A stretch of DNA of 64,000 nt from Symsagittifera roscoffensis (GCF_963678635.1 NC_087063.1:50047220-50111219); one strand, 5' to 3'; counted from the first letter of the stretch, positions 10,480 through 22,046 are shown. Numbers and translations are program-made. The notes: generated by a model from the letters alone, not told the origin.

Positions 10480-11550
10480 GATCTATTCCGCCTATTATCT
10501 ATAGTTTTGACTGTGAATTCAAGTCTTTTAGTGCTGCTACCACTATTCTTACTCATGGGAACAGAATTTGAATATAAAAATTTCCTCGCGTTTCAACAGA
10601 ATGAGCAAATAAAAATTTTGAATGAAAAAACGAAAATTGCTAAAACTTCCCTCAAAACTTTTATGCCTGCTATTTTAAAGGAGTTGAAGAAAAGCTTTCA
10701 CTTCTAACCAGGACAACGCCTAACACTAGTGAAAACTTGGAAGCTTGTGAAAAGATTATCCAAGAACAGATACCTAACCTAGTAGGTAAAGACACATTAA
10801 ACCCCCAGTTCGTGAGATATCTTCCTTACCACTTAAAAAAGGCGGCCTTAACCTTAAGAGGCCATCCGACCATGAAAGTTATCTAAAATGGTCTAAGAAA
10901 ACATCACAAGTACAGGAAGCACAAGATCCTGTCACAACAATAAAACAGCCAGAAAAAAAATACGAAATCAAAAAATTGAAAACTGATAGAACAGACCAAA
11001 GAAAAAAGAAAAAAAAACACATTAACTCCCCAAATGATACTGATAAACATGCAATCAAATCAACCTGCCCTCTGAAAAGAGAGCCTCTAATTGGCTCAAT
11101 GTTTTACCACTCAGCAGATACTACTTCATCCTGAATAAATCAGAATTCAGAGGTGGTTTTTATTTAGGGTAAGGAGGGTAACCCGCCAAAACCGACTCTT
11201 GTGTGCTTGTGGTGAAACTTTTAACTTGACAGATGCCCTATATACACATTAGACACAATGAAATTAGGAACACATTCGCCAAACTCATGAACCAGGTTTG
11301 CAATGACGTCGAGATTGAGTAGAAACTTCAGCCGTTGCGAGGCGAAAGCTTTGACAACAATTCAACTACAGACAGCTGAGAATAAAGCACGACTTGACAT
11401 TAAAGCAAACGGACTCTGGGGTTCACGATTTAGCGGCGTTTTCTTTGATGTAAAAATTTCATACCGCCATCCCAAAGCATCGCCAAAACTGCATACCGAC
11501 CCACACACCTATACAAACTGCACGAAACGCTGAAGAACTACAAATATCAG
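10480..11550 (+). mobile_element. 3' part of a second copy of the SGNH/PHD LINE, cut by the gap
   Basis: 10640-10860 parallels 1360-1540 (minus) of the first LINE: ILKELKKSFHF, then a frame giving the PNLVGKDTLN segment. 11232-11533 repeats the C-terminal domain, with HIRHNEIRNTFAKLM (frame 1) and ARLDIKANGLWGSRFS in the frame opening at 11303. FFDVK is retained here. The intervening 10860-11220 is mostly frame-broken. The copy runs directly into the gap at 11551. RT motifs are absent, so it is a 5'-truncated insertion. Confidence 0.7.
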
Positions 11551-11750
11551 NNNNNNNNNNNNNNNNNNNNNNNNNNNNNNNNNNNNNNNNNNNNNNNNNN
11601 NNNNNNNNNNNNNNNNNNNNNNNNNNNNNNNNNNNNNNNNNNNNNNNNNNNNNNNNNNNNNNNNNNNNNNNNNNNNNNNNNNNNNNNNNNNNNNNNNNNN
11701 NNNNNNNNNNNNNNNNNNNNNNNNNNNNNNNNNNNNNNNNNNNNNNNNNN
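11551..11750. other. Assembly gap of 200 N
   Basis: Exactly 200 N bases. This is a conventional scaffolding gap, so its true length is unknown and order across it depends on the assembler. Confidence 0.99.
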
Positions 11751-13544
11751 AAATCGAATTGGATTATGAAATTGCGACACCAGTTCTAGATAACTTGTGC
11801 TACTATGATAGAGTGGGTCCAAAAAAAAATCAACCATAATTAAGAAGTCTCGCATGCATTTCGAATCTTATAATTTTGAAAATTAATTGGTGATTAAACC
11901 TCGCGAAATATGCTGAGTCAGAATCTGTCCAGACTAATAATTGTAACTACTATCTTGTTTTTATCAGAAATATGCTCATTTCAACCTAATTGCGGCTAAA
12001 CAACCATAATTGGGTTGAATTATTTGTCATCAAAACTCTATGGAGGCGAATTTTTTGAATTTTCAACATTAAAACGGCGATGGGAGATTTATGAAACAAA
12101 GAACCATATTGAAGAGATGTAATTGCTTCAGATTAAACTCAGTATCTATCCAATTTTTTTCCAATTTTTACCTTTTTATGAATAGTTAACTATTTGTTTT
12201 AGCCAGCTAAAATGAACTTTGTTAAAACTTCAGTTCAAGTGGTCAATCATAGTAATATTGTTTGCAATTTCTTGAGCATAGTTCATGATTCAACTCTTCC
12301 TCGGTCCTTTGTGATTGTTGAACCCAAATTTGTACTAAACTACAAATTCTGAGAAAAATTTCTTGTGCATAATTTGAGTAATTAGTTTCAATTGAAAGTT
12401 TTAATTTCAAAATAATAAAAAACCGAGCGAGATGTTTGTAAAAGTATTTAAGAATGTGACTGAGAAGAAAACAAAACTTCTCAATAAGTGATCATCATCT
12501 CTTTTTCGCTTCTATAACATAATTTGTCACAAATGTTCTGTAGAGATTTTGTTTTCTAAGATTTTTTTCTTCTTCTGCTTTGTATAGGTTCTCGCTTTTG
12601 AACTGCCTTTACATGGAAAATTAGTCAAAACTAGGGAATTTAGAGGGAAATTTGCGGGCAGAGGTAAAATTAAAAAAGCAGCATTCCGAATAATACCCTG
12701 TATTTTGTACAAGCTTACTTTCAATAGATACCAATTTTGTCCTCATTAGCAATCATGTAATTTTTGTAATCACTAACTGTTCTTTTTCTTGCATTTAAAA
12801 GGGAATTTTTTTTGGGTTTTTGCCCGAATTTTCTCGAAAATCTTCTAGTGAGAGCGAATTGGATTCAATTGAAGGATTCAAAATGAAATAATTAAGCATA
12901 TGATTGAAAATAAAAGTGTACTTTTAGTGAAAAGTTTAAGAAGAATTCTGTTGGGTTTTATCTGAAAAATTTTGATGTTTTTCTCTATAGGATTTTTTTG
13001 TTATTCACTGCAAAAGTAGAATTGAGCTACGAAACGCAGTTATGAAAAAACGTCCCCAAGAACAGTCAGAAAATTGAGTCAGAAAACAAAATGCAGGTAG
13101 AAATTGAATAATTGTTTATTAAAATTGAAGCAAAAATCATTGGGCAAAAGTTCTACAAATTCACCTAGTTTGCTGATTTAAAATAAATTGAAGCTAACAA
13201 GAAAAATGCAAAATTCACTGTATATTTGATTTTTGATTTACGATTTTTGATTGATCTTATATTTTCCATAATAACTGTTTTTACTGGATTGCAGCAAAAA
13301 GTATAAAGATAATTTAGTGGAGAACTGTATCAATTAACCAAAAGTTTTTGTCTCCGAGTTGTCTACATTGCAATAAAGAATCCTTAAAAGAGCTAAATTT
13401 TCATGTAGTTTTGCTTAATTCAATCAAAACAAACAAAAACTCCAATGCATTACACGTAAATTTTAATACTTGAGTGGTTATGAGTTGGATTGTTTCTTAA
13501 TCTTTTACTTATATCCTATTTTGAATTAAAATGATCTCAAAAAT

Positions 13545-13757
13545 TTATTTCACATCACCTTGAAAAAAATCATTGCGAAAAAAAGAATGCTTTTTCTTGA
13601 TATAATTTTTCACTTCCTCGCTGCTATAAATAGCCAAATTAAAGTTTGGACACTTCGAAACTCCCCAGATTTCACAATTTTTTGATCCATTTTGACGTGT
13701 GTAACATCTGCCACACTCAAGACATGCAACTCTTTCGTTTCTTTTCCGTGACGACAT
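13545..13757 (-). pseudogene. Zinc-finger gene start of repeat B (copy 1)
   Basis: The 70-residue open segment begins MSSRKRNERVACLECG and contains CLEC and a later KCPNFN where a second C-x2-C would stand. It ends in a lysine/histidine-rich stretch (EVKNYIKKKH). In the copy at 30160-30348 both C-x2-C pairs and the His/Cys partners are visible, so this is a two-finger module with the second pair damaged here. The start resembles the N-terminus of the polB genes at 39804 and 42184 (M-x-L-L-K-x-N-E-x-x-x-C-x-x-C). Function is unknown; nucleic-acid binding is likely from the fingers. Confidence 0.5.
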
Positions 13758-13955
13758 CTCAATAAGTATTGAAAAACCTTGAGAACAAATGGGAGATTTA
13801 CATAGTTCATTTTTGTTTGGCGAATTACACTAATTTTGGATAGACTCATGAACAAAAATAAAAAAAACAACAACAATTATGTAAATTATAGAACAATTGC
13901 TTGTAATGTGAAATAATCAAAGTGAAAGGCCTCTGCTGTTGTTTAGGGAAATCAA

Positions 13956-14015
13956 CCAATAAAATCGAGGCTTCTTTTACTAACTCTGTTTGTTCAAGTT
14001 CAACCAATCTGAGTC
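13956..14015. promoter_or_regulatory. CCAAT-box pair upstream of the repeat B gene (copy 1)
   Basis: AACCAATAAAATCGAGG at about 13954 and AACCAATCTGAGTCC at about 14002 lie about 48 bp apart, 200-250 bp upstream of the minus-strand ATG at 13757. They correspond to the four- or five-member arrays of the other B copies. Confidence 0.4.
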
Positions 14016-14159
14016 CAGTGTTTTCTAAATTTGATTTCTTTGTTGTTTTCAAAATTTTTCATTATTATTTGAAAAAAAATCTAACAAAAAAACGTTTGAA
14101 TTTCGTCGAGTTACTTTACATGAAAAAAAAAATCCAATTAATTTTTTTATAGATGAAAT

Positions 14160-15044
14160 TGATGTTGACTTTTACTTTTTTCGTAAATTAATGGACGTTT
14201 GTTTTGTGCAAAGTAGAGTTATCTGACAAAGCAAAGGTTTCTTTAAACAGTTTTACTCAATCAAAGAGTTTACTTCTGAGTCGAGTTTTGAGTGTCAAAG
14301 CCTTAAACATACGACTAAATTACAAATGAAAAAAGGGAAAACAATTTTTTCCTTCTCGAAAATTTGCAATTGGTCAAAAAGTCATATGATAATGTCTCAA
14401 AGACTCTTTTTATCCTCTACCCGATTCCCAAATTGTCAAAAACTTCTAGCAAATTCTTTTCTTTCTTCATTTTTTCAAAACTTTTCAAAGTTCAAACCCC
14501 TCTTGATCAGGTTCGAAAAAAGATTTCCAGAGATTCGCATTGAAAATTCCGTCAAAATTACATCGAAATCAAAGAACTCGATTTTCTACTCAAAAATCAA
14601 CAATTTCTCATTGATTGTAAACAGAAAATTCAATTAACTTGATGAGAGAACTTGCAAGGATACTACTTGATTTTTATGACTTATATCGGCGATGTTTTTT
14701 TAGCAAACAATATTGTTGCAAATTCTTTGTGTTTATTTCTTACATTTTTGGAAGTTTTTAAAAAATAAAGTTTTCTCTACGACACTCAGAACAAAAATGA
14801 ACTTTTCGTCATTGTAAAACACAATGTCTAAGCAAATCCTAAAATGGACTTTATTTCTTCTGATTGGACACAATTTTTACATAAAAGGGAGCTAAAATCT
14901 GGTTGGACTTGACTACAGACAAAGTAAGGAAAATCTATCTGATTGGTTTAACCCACACATTTGAGTTGAAGGTATCCCTCGATCTTACATAACAATAAAT
15001 TTTTTTTTCAACTTAGTTACCATCAACTAGCCGTTATAAATTAC
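14160..15044. other. AT-rich stretch with a 103-codon ORF of unknown nature
   Basis: The plus-strand ORF 14326-14637 (MKKGKTIFSFSKICNWSK...) is Lys/Phe/Ser/Asn-rich with no recognisable motif or internal repeat, and no close counterpart in the other B copies. It is probably chance in AT-rich DNA. 15029-15061 contains an inverted repeat (AGCCGTTATAA, 11-base loop, TTATAACGGCT) at the left edge of repeat A copy 1. Confidence 0.4.
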
Positions 15045-15545
15045 CATTGATTATAACGGCTTGAGGAGGAAACTTTTTCCAATCCGTTCTATTCTTTGAC
15101 ACGAAGGTCTTAGTAGAGCAGACACCTATTACTCAATTCAATTCAATTTTGTCTTTAAAAATGTTGTTTTTGAAGAAAGCCAAAGCAAAAAAACAATTCC
15201 TCGCACCGATAAAATGATATTGAAAATGAAAAAAAATTAAAAAAGTCTTTGCATATCTACCCATTACAACGGTTTTCCTCGTACTTACAGATCAATTTCA
15301 AAAAACGCTGGTTAAAAACTGGCCAGTTGTAGAATCAAGAGCAAAAACGATAGCAACACCTAGATCAAACCAAACGTGAAACTGCAGAAATTACACACAA
15401 GAAATTTTTTGCCAAAAGATTCTGTTTTGAAAGTTCTCAATGTACACGTTGAAAGGGAAGTTGTACTTGTTTCTGTGAACATATCTAAAAAAAAGTTATC
15501 AATTTGTTCAAAGCAGTCAAGAAACGATTACTTTACAGATTACTA
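15045..15545 (+). mobile_element. Repeat A (LINE-like), copy 1, partial
   Basis: Begins CATTGATTATAACGGCTTG and matches 16432-16930 closely (about 95 % by eye). It stops abruptly after CTTTACAGAT, where copy 2 continues into the RT-like part. It lacks the YINDIPEF segment. Similarity to 32660-32985 is also clear but lower. Confidence 0.65.
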
Positions 15546-16431
15546 CCCCTAGATTCCTGACTCTAGTTATGTGTGTCAACCAGTGCACGACTTCTTCTTT
15601 CCTTGGGGAGAGGAGATGAGATCAGCCGAAAACCCAATCGCATCAGATAAATGTGAGAGTTTCTTTGAAAAAAGACGCCTCCAGCAGCACAAGAACCATC
15701 AGCAATGGAGCTTCGACTAGCTGTTTGTTCTATAGAGAGGTTGTGGCATTTTGTGGCCGGTTAGTAAAAAACTCCTTAATTCGGGTTTTTGGATTGAACT
15801 TACAATCTGAGATTTGGCAGAGTAAATTGCAAGTAGAAAAAAATTGTCCAGAAGAAGGTCCACTTTTTCAAAAATTTCCCTTGTTTCAAGGCCATAACGG
15901 TTTTCTAGAAAAAACGCAAATTATAAAGGTAAGCTTCCATTCACATATTGGGTCGTTTAAGCCTATGATAACAAAATTTTCTGGATAATTATTCAAGAAA
16001 GCCCATGAAAATGTCAACACATCAGAATAAAAATAATTTCTGAAAATCATAGATTTTGTTTGAAAAAAAATGTTTTCAAAATCAAAAAACGGTCCGAAAT
16101 CTAAAACTTCTACTTTTTTGAGAGCGACAACTGTTTGCGTGAAAAATATTGCGCATGACCGCTATAAAAACATTAAGAAAATTGCAGCTTTTGAAAATTT
16201 GTTTCAGACATTTTCTCATATGACACTAAAAGTACACGTGGTTGCTTTGAAAATCAAAAAGTTTGAGAAACAAGTTTCAAAAATATCGAAAAAATGAATT
16301 TTCCGTGGAAATGATATTTTTGTGAAAAAGCATTGTGATGGCCGCTAATGCAGCGTAGCCTACCACAGCCCGTTATCTTCAATGAATTCAGAATATAGTT
16401 TGGGAGGTTAGTCCCTAAATATGTGTTAAAA
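15546..16431. other. Sequence between two copies of repeat A
   Basis: The plus-strand ORF 15653-15988 (111 codons, MRVSLKKDASSSTRTISNG...) shows no known domain, and another at 16070-16297 is Lys/Ser-rich. Neither recurs elsewhere in the window. The segment may be an insertion that split a duplicated A repeat, since identical A sequence flanks it on both sides. Confidence 0.35.
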
Positions 16432-17170
16432 CATTGATTATAACGGCTTGAGGAGGAAACTTTTTCCAATCCGTTCTATTCTTTGACACCAAGGTCTTAG
16501 TAGAGCAGACACCTATCACTCAATTCAATTCAATTTTGTCTTTAAAAATGTTGTTTTTGAAGAAAGCCAAAGCAAAAAAACAATTCCTCGCTCCGATAAA
16601 ATGATAATGAAAATGAAAAAAAAAATGAAAAAAGTCTTTGCATATCTACCCATTACAACGGTTTTCCTCGTACTTACAGATCAATTTCAAAATACGCTGG
16701 CTAAAATCTGGCCAGTTGTAGAATCAAGAGCATTAACGATAGCAACACCTAGATCAAACCAAAAGTGAAACTGCAGAAATTACACATAAGAAATTTTTCG
16801 CCACAAGATTCTGTTTTGAAAGTTCTCAATGTACACGTTGAAAGGGAAGTTGTATTTGATTCTGTAAACATATCTAGAAAAAAGTTATCAGTTTGTTCAA
16901 AGCAATCAAGCAACGATTACTTTACAGAAAGTAACTTGGGGGTCCTTCGTTGGTTTATTCCAGTTCATCTTTGATCTTACTTCACATACATCAATGATAT
17001 CCCTGAGTTTACAAAAAAAAAGATTTTTTCTTCTTGCAAATGATTTTTTGATTATGGCGAAATTTCGAAAATTTAATTTGATCTGGGTTTGAACTATATA
17101 TAAATATGGATGGTAGCGAATAATTTTACAATGAACCAAGACAAAACCAGAACAAATGTTTTTAGCTAAA
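16432..17170 (+). mobile_element. Repeat A (LINE-like), copy 2, with RT remnant
   Basis: After the part shared with copy 1, translation of 16900-17150 gives NLGVLRWFIPV in place of the RT motif GVPQGS-ILGP, then YINDIPEFT, then a decayed LANDFLI where the YADD box belongs, then WMVANNFTMNQDKT, the usual LINE pattern W-x-x-x-N-x-L-x-x-N-x-x-KT. This series of motifs in the right order identifies a LINE reverse transcriptase far gone in decay. Stops interrupt every frame. Confidence 0.6.
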
Positions 17171-17887
17171 AAAAACCATTAATAAAACTTTGAGGCAAAG
17201 TTTTCAAAACGAAAGACGATGATGGATATTTTGGAGTTCAAAAAGATTCCACGTAAAATAACCGAAATGTGAAAAACAGATGCACATAATTGTTTCTGTG
17301 CAAATGTTTTTAGGAGCATTCAGGGCATAACCGTTTATAGGAGCAATGTTGTCTCAAGTAAAATTTTCCAACGAAAAAATGCAGCTGACGCACAATTTAA
17401 CTTTTGTTCTTGAATCTTTCTTTAGTGTCTCATTGAGGGTTATGTTTTTGATTCAAGTTTTCTAGAAGCTCTAAGGTAGGGTTGATTGATCCTAGTAATT
17501 TTTTTTAGCCCAATGTGGACTAAAATTAGTCAAAAAAAGCTTCTCTGTTTGATTACTTATCATTATTCTTTGAGAAGAAACAACGAGAGCAATTTAAGCT
17601 CAATAAAGGTCGTAGTACGTCAGACCAATTCTTCGCTGAAAGGTTGAATGGTTCTAGTCTTTTATATCCCGAAGTGGAGTAAAGAAAAGCGAATTAGCTT
17701 CTCTGATCTCTTTCAGGCATATAAAATTGAACGATAGTTTGCTTTTTGAGTGAAAAATTATTACAAACCATGAACTGACCAATTACAATACAGTTCTCGT
17801 TTTAAGTCTTCTTACTTATTATTGTATTTTTGGGATTTTGGGAACAGAAAATGACAGAAACTTTTTTTGTTCAGAGGAAAAAGCTTA
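17171..17887. other. AT-rich stretch without gene
   Basis: Only short open frames without motifs. It may contain the 3' end of repeat A copy 2. Nothing else is supported. Confidence 0.4.
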
Positions 17888-18074
17888 AAAAACAATAATG
17901 ACAATTTCTTCTTTACTTTTTCGTGCAGCTTTTTTGTCTCGGTTTCAAAACTAACTTTCAAAAATTTTTTGTCCCTTCTGAAAAACAACAATGACAATTT
18001 CTTCTTTACTTTTTCGTGCAGCTTTTTTTTGTCTCGGTTTATAAGCTAGTTTTCTTAATTTTCTTGTCGCTTCT
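17888..18074 (+). repeat. Tandem duplication, 93-bp unit, two copies
   Basis: CAATAATGACAATTTCTTC at 17893 recurs as CAACAATGACAATTTCTTC at 17986, an offset of 93. Both are followed by TTTACTTTTTCGTGCAGC and TTGTCTCGG. The second copy ends about 50 bp before the Gypsy 5' LTR. Confidence 0.85.
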
Positions 18075-18124
18075 CCCGGAATTACGATATCTTTTACTCA
18101 CAATAGGCAGTTTTTTAATGTGCC

Positions 18125-18466
18125 TGTCATGCCAAGCATAAACCATCGCATGTTTATTCGGTGCATTCTATGGTGCAGTCGTTGCAGTGGTGTCAAGGCC
18201 ACCCACCTGTCTTACTCTGTTATTACATATGGTGCTCAACTCTTATGTTATCTGTCTGTTTTCAACGTTAAGAATCAGACCATCTATTCTTGTTACGCTA
18301 ACGAACAAAATTCATTAAACTTAAAAGCAGTCAAAAACCTTTTGTCTAAGATAGGTTTATTCAGGGTCAGTTTAGATCCTACCAAAGTATATCTATACTT
18401 ATTCCTATTTAATTCAACCATTCGATTTTACCTAGTTTTGTCAACCTCAGAGTTCGGTAAATGTCA
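18125..18466 (+). repeat. 5' LTR of the Gypsy element
   Basis: Starts TGTCATGCC and ends AAATGTCA, giving the TG...CA ends usual for LTRs. It matches 24896-25237 along its whole length. The sequence right after it (TAGCGGACACAGCAG) is the expected place of the primer-binding site, though I could not match it to a tRNA. Confidence 0.85.
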
Positions 18467-18516
18467 TAGCGGACACAGCAGTTCCTATTTCGTATGACAG
18501 TACGGACCTCGCTGGA

Positions 18517-19185
18517 TTGCCTCCATTCTGGACGAAGCCATCACACTCCCCACTGTACGGATGGGATAGCTGGTTCGGGCAATTCAGCCTAGCATTGGGC
18601 ATAAAGGACAATTTCAATGTTTCGGATATAGTTGTTGAGCACGGAGATGTCCATGATGACCCTCCTCCTAGACCGGAGTCTCGGCCAGATCCGGAAACTC
18701 AGCAAGAAACGGACGATCGTCTTCGGAGAGATGCCGCAGCACGACGTCGGGTGGATGAAGCAAAGGCAGAGAGAAGGAAGAAGGGTCCGAGTATAGGAAT
18801 GAATTGGTTCTTTCGTGAAGCCGAAGCAAGAGCGAGATCTAGACTGTTTTTCGCCTTAGGGAATGAGGGCAGAAAAAAATTGGTTCAAGCTTTCCCACAC
18901 GCGGATCTCAATCGGCTTCCGTTTAGAGAATTTATTCAAAATTGTGTGTACGCTTTCAAGGTGGAAGTCAATGTCACCATGGAACGCATTAATCTCTACA
19001 ATTCGTGGTACATGGAGGCAAACGAGTCATTTTTGTCATTTCCTTCAAGATTATCGGCTCAGGCGGCTTGCTGTAACTGGACGGAGCCAGAAGAATGCAG
19101 TGTGGTGAGAGACTTATTTATCGGAAGTATCCGTGACCCTGATGTGCAAAATACTCTAATTCGAAAAAAATCCCGATGCAGATGA
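18517..19185 (+). pseudogene. Gypsy gag (capsid part)
   Basis: 222 codons. The N-terminal part is Pro/Arg/Asp-rich (about residues 45-95). Residues 95-215 are a helical capsid-like region with FREAEARARSRLFFALG, RLPFREFIQNCVY and NLYNSWYMEANESFLSFPSR, which fits the retrotransposon gag family that packages element RNA. The frame ends in an altered reading (RKKSRCR) because of a frameshift near 19165, where a run of seven A occurs. The zinc knuckle follows in another frame. Confidence 0.75.
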
Positions 19186-19280
19186 AACCTTGAAATTAGC
19201 ATCACGTCGGGAAAGGTGGTCATTCTTCTTCCCGCAAACCAAACGTATCGGACAAGAAAGGACAGAGTTCATCACGATCA

Positions 19281-19700
19281 TGTTATTTTTGTGGTAACAC
19301 GTACTCTCCGGATCAACGGAAAAATTGTCCGGCACGTGACATCGAATGTCGTACATAGAAGAAAAAGGGACATTTCGCAAAAGTGTGTAACTCTAGACGA
19401 AGAATTAATCGCGTAGAAGAGGAGGAAGTGCAGTCAAACCTCAAGACGGAAATCGATAATCTCGTACTTGATCAGGATGACGACAGCGGACCAGAATATG
19501 GGGTCTTTAGTATCACACAACGACGTATACGTCCTACTGTCCAGATCTGTAGTTTGGAATTGCTTAAGTCTAACCGTGGTACAACCCGTAACTTGAGTGT
19601 GATGTTACGTTCATATGGAAAGTCATTCTATGCTACGGTTGACACTGGAAGTCCGAAGTCTTTCTTGAATAAAAGGACTGCGGATGTGTTACTCCAATAA
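19281..19700 (+). pseudogene. Gypsy zinc knuckle and aspartic protease
   Basis: In the frame that opens fully at 19383, upstream codons give a first cysteine cluster (CYFCGNTYSPD) and then a CCHC-like knuckle ending KKKGHFAKVC. The second Cys of this knuckle is replaced by a TAG stop at about 19350. The ORF 19383-19700 then carries an acidic spacer and FYATVDTGSPKSFLNKRTAD, where DTGS is the active-site motif of the retropepsin-like protease that cleaves gag-pol. The frame is lost soon after the protease begins. Confidence 0.75.
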
Positions 19701-19871
19701 AATCCAACATCACGATTCAGTAGTGCACACAAAATGAATGACGATATTTCGTATGTGGATTATAACAGGAACTCTATCAAAATTTTTGGAAGTCTGACAA
19801 TTCCAGTTTCTTCGGGGGGATGAAAAAATGATAAAGCTACATTTCTAGTTTCCGAAAACAAAACTAGATGT

Positions 19872-21082
19872 TTGTTGGGGTTGGACCTTCAAGTGTGTTT
19901 GGCCATAGATACTGTTCAACGAAACCCACCACAATTGAAGACAGTACAAAATGTGGTGACAAACTCAACCTCAGAACTGATTAAGTCCCACTTTGTCAAG
20001 ATGTTCCCGTTGTTGTTGACTCGGCTTGGTAGATCTAAATCTCATCAAGTTCATACTACTTTCATGGAGCCGTTGATTCTCAGACAAATCAAAGGACGAA
20101 AAGTATCAATACATATCCAGGATCGTGTCTCTGAAGAGTTAAAGTCATTAGTCAGAGATGGCCATATCACAAAACTGGATAAATGCACCACGGATTATTT
20201 CATTAATCCTATTTTGATAACAGCTAAGAAAGACGGGTCGATTAAATTCGCTATGGTTGCTAAACCTCTTAACGCTCAAATTTGGAAAAATAATTATCAA
20301 ATGCCAAATATCGAAGAACTAATCGATTCGGCAGCTCAAATAATAACTAGTGACGTTACTGGTTTGGTATGGTTTACCTCTCTCGACTTGAAATATGCGT
20401 TCAGTCAACTCAATTTTTCGAAATTAACTAGTAGTCATTGTAATTTCAATATCATCTGCGGAGAATCAACAGGAACGTACAGATTTAACACCGGTTTCTA
20501 TGGCCTGACGGATATGCCGTCGGAGTTTAGAAGGCAATGGATTGTACGCTTCAGGGGATTCCGGAAATGATAAGCTACTTGGATGACATTCGAGTGGTTT
20601 TAAAAGGATTATTGTCCCAACATAGTGAAATAGTACATAAAGTTCTCACCAGACAGGATGAAGAAGGTTTGGCGTTGAAATTGTCTAAATGCGAGTTTGC
20701 GGTGGATAAGCTCGATTGGCTGGGTTTTGAGATTCATTTTTCAGGTTATGCTTCAAAGTTTTCCAAGATTGAATTAGTACGTAATTTGGAGGCAGCTAGG
20801 AAGCTTAAACAACTCCGATCCTTTATGGGGACGCTCAATCATATCCAAAAGTTCATGCCCTGTCTACATAATCTTTCGTGTGAATTTCGAGATTGTCTTA
20901 AAGTTTGTAATAAGAGGAAATTTATTTGGAACAAACCGCAACAGGCGGCTTTTCAGAAGATTCTGGAGCTCGTTGCCAAAATTACAGACTTGTATCACTA
21001 CGATCCGGCAAAGAGAACGCGTGTCAAGTGTGACGCTAGCCAATCTGGTTTGGGAGCGTGTCTGGAGCAGGCAGGAGACTGA
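19872..21082 (+). pseudogene. Gypsy reverse transcriptase
   Basis: 19872-20570 encodes the end of the protease linker (LGLDLQ), then RVSEELKSLVRDGHI, NPILITAKKDGSIKFAM, WFTSLDLKYAFSQL (motif A with Asp) and TGFYGLTDMPSEF. A frameshift at about 20545 moves the reading to 20537-21082, which has ISYLDDIRV (catalytic YLDD), KLSKCEFA, LDWLGFEI and FMGTLNHIQKFMP. These are the palm, thumb and connection of a Ty3/Gypsy RT. Only one frameshift separates the two halves, so this is the best preserved part of the element. Confidence 0.9.
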
Positions 21083-21390
21083 GGAAGCTTTGTGGGTTAC
21101 CTATATCGTTTGTCTCACGTTTTCTCAATACTGCCGAACTTAAATATAGTAGTATTGAATTGGAGTTGTTAGCGGTGGTCTAAGCGTGCGAGCATTTCCG
21201 CACCTATCCGTTAGGCAACAATTTTCAAATACTTACAGACCTGTAAGCGATTGTTTCGGCTCTGAAAGAACACAGGGGAAATAAACCCTATCAATCGCGT
21301 TTAACACGCTGGGCAGACAGGCTTTTGCCGTTTGAATATGACATTCGGCATGTGCCTGGTGCTACGCTTGGTATGGCAGATTATCTTTCT
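20985..21390 (+). pseudogene. Gypsy RNase H
   Basis: VKCDASQSGLGACLEQ (end of the frame closing at 21082) provides the first catalytic Asp. Further frames give AELKYSSIELELLAVV (Glu), a TDL that replaces the usual TDH before AIVSALKEH, and the closing LPFEYDIRHVPGATLGMADYLSRHP (21325 onward). It degrades the RNA strand of the hybrid during reverse transcription. Several stops and frame changes occur between 21082 and 21325. Confidence 0.8.
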
Positions 21391-21758
21391 CGCCATCCTA
21401 CTTTTACAACCCCCCCCCCCCTAGTTCTGTTTATGATGAGTTATTTTTTATTAAAACCATCGAAAAATTCACTCAAGCGTCTAATTCAATTAGGGCCGGC
21501 GCCTGGACTCCTTCGGCAGACTTAATCGATCCCACTTTTGTTTCTCATATAGCTACTGGGAATTTGAACCATAAAAAAAGCCAGATGGCATTAGTCTCAA
21601 ACTCTCTATTTCATACTCTCTTTCTTTCGACCAATCAGAATCGTTCACTAAATTCGTCTTTTGCCGGTAGGGGGCGACCAATTTGTATCGCAATTTTTAG
21701 GTAATTGATGTAGTGGTTCCTCGCAAGAGGGCGTCGCTTGCGAGACTGGTGATTCTGA

Positions 21759-22046
21759 CCAATCAGATTTCGACGTGGTTTTCAGTAACCAATTGCCAAT
21801 TAAGTGGCGTTCGTTGACGGAAAGCATTAACCAATCATGTGCGTGCGTTCAGGCAAGTTTTCGGCCGCGCGAGGGCTACGCAAATTTGACGGAGGTGCTC
21901 AGCCAATTAGACAAAAGATGCTCTAAGAGCATCAAACCGATAGAGGGCAATCGGACGTGCGATCACGCACACAGCCAATCAGATTTGAGATTCAATATCA
22001 CGCCTCCGCAAGACCAAAACAAATCATTTTCAAGTCAGTTCTGCTC
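21759..22046 (+). repeat. 72-bp phased repeat in the pol linker (24-residue period)
   Basis: CCAAT-containing motifs start at 21759, 21831, 21903 and 21975, exactly 72 bases apart. In the frame that reads through them they encode DQSD, NQSC, SQLD and SQSD at 24-residue spacing. The sequence between the motifs is poorly conserved. This is part of the element's variable region between RNase H and integrase. Confidence 0.55.

Larger units (their letters stand above)
12290..14150 (-). repeat. Repeat B, copy 1 (most diverged)
   Basis: Homologous by eye to 28190-31880 and 35430-38150. Shared features are a segment with CTCGCTTTTGAAC/TTTTCGCTATTGAAC near 12590, a minus-strand zinc-finger start near 13757, and CCAAT boxes near 13956 and 14004. 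The exon-like segment found at 28917-29156 and 36053-36241 is not visible here. Edges are approximate. Confidence 0.55.

Noticed and set aside
11547-11855. Open frame at the gap
   Set aside because: Two thirds of it is N, so it is an artefact of the gap.
21631-21990. CCAAT boxes in the Gypsy element as a promoter array
   Set aside because: They lie in frame in the pol linker with a codon-multiple spacing of 72, so coding repetition explains them better.
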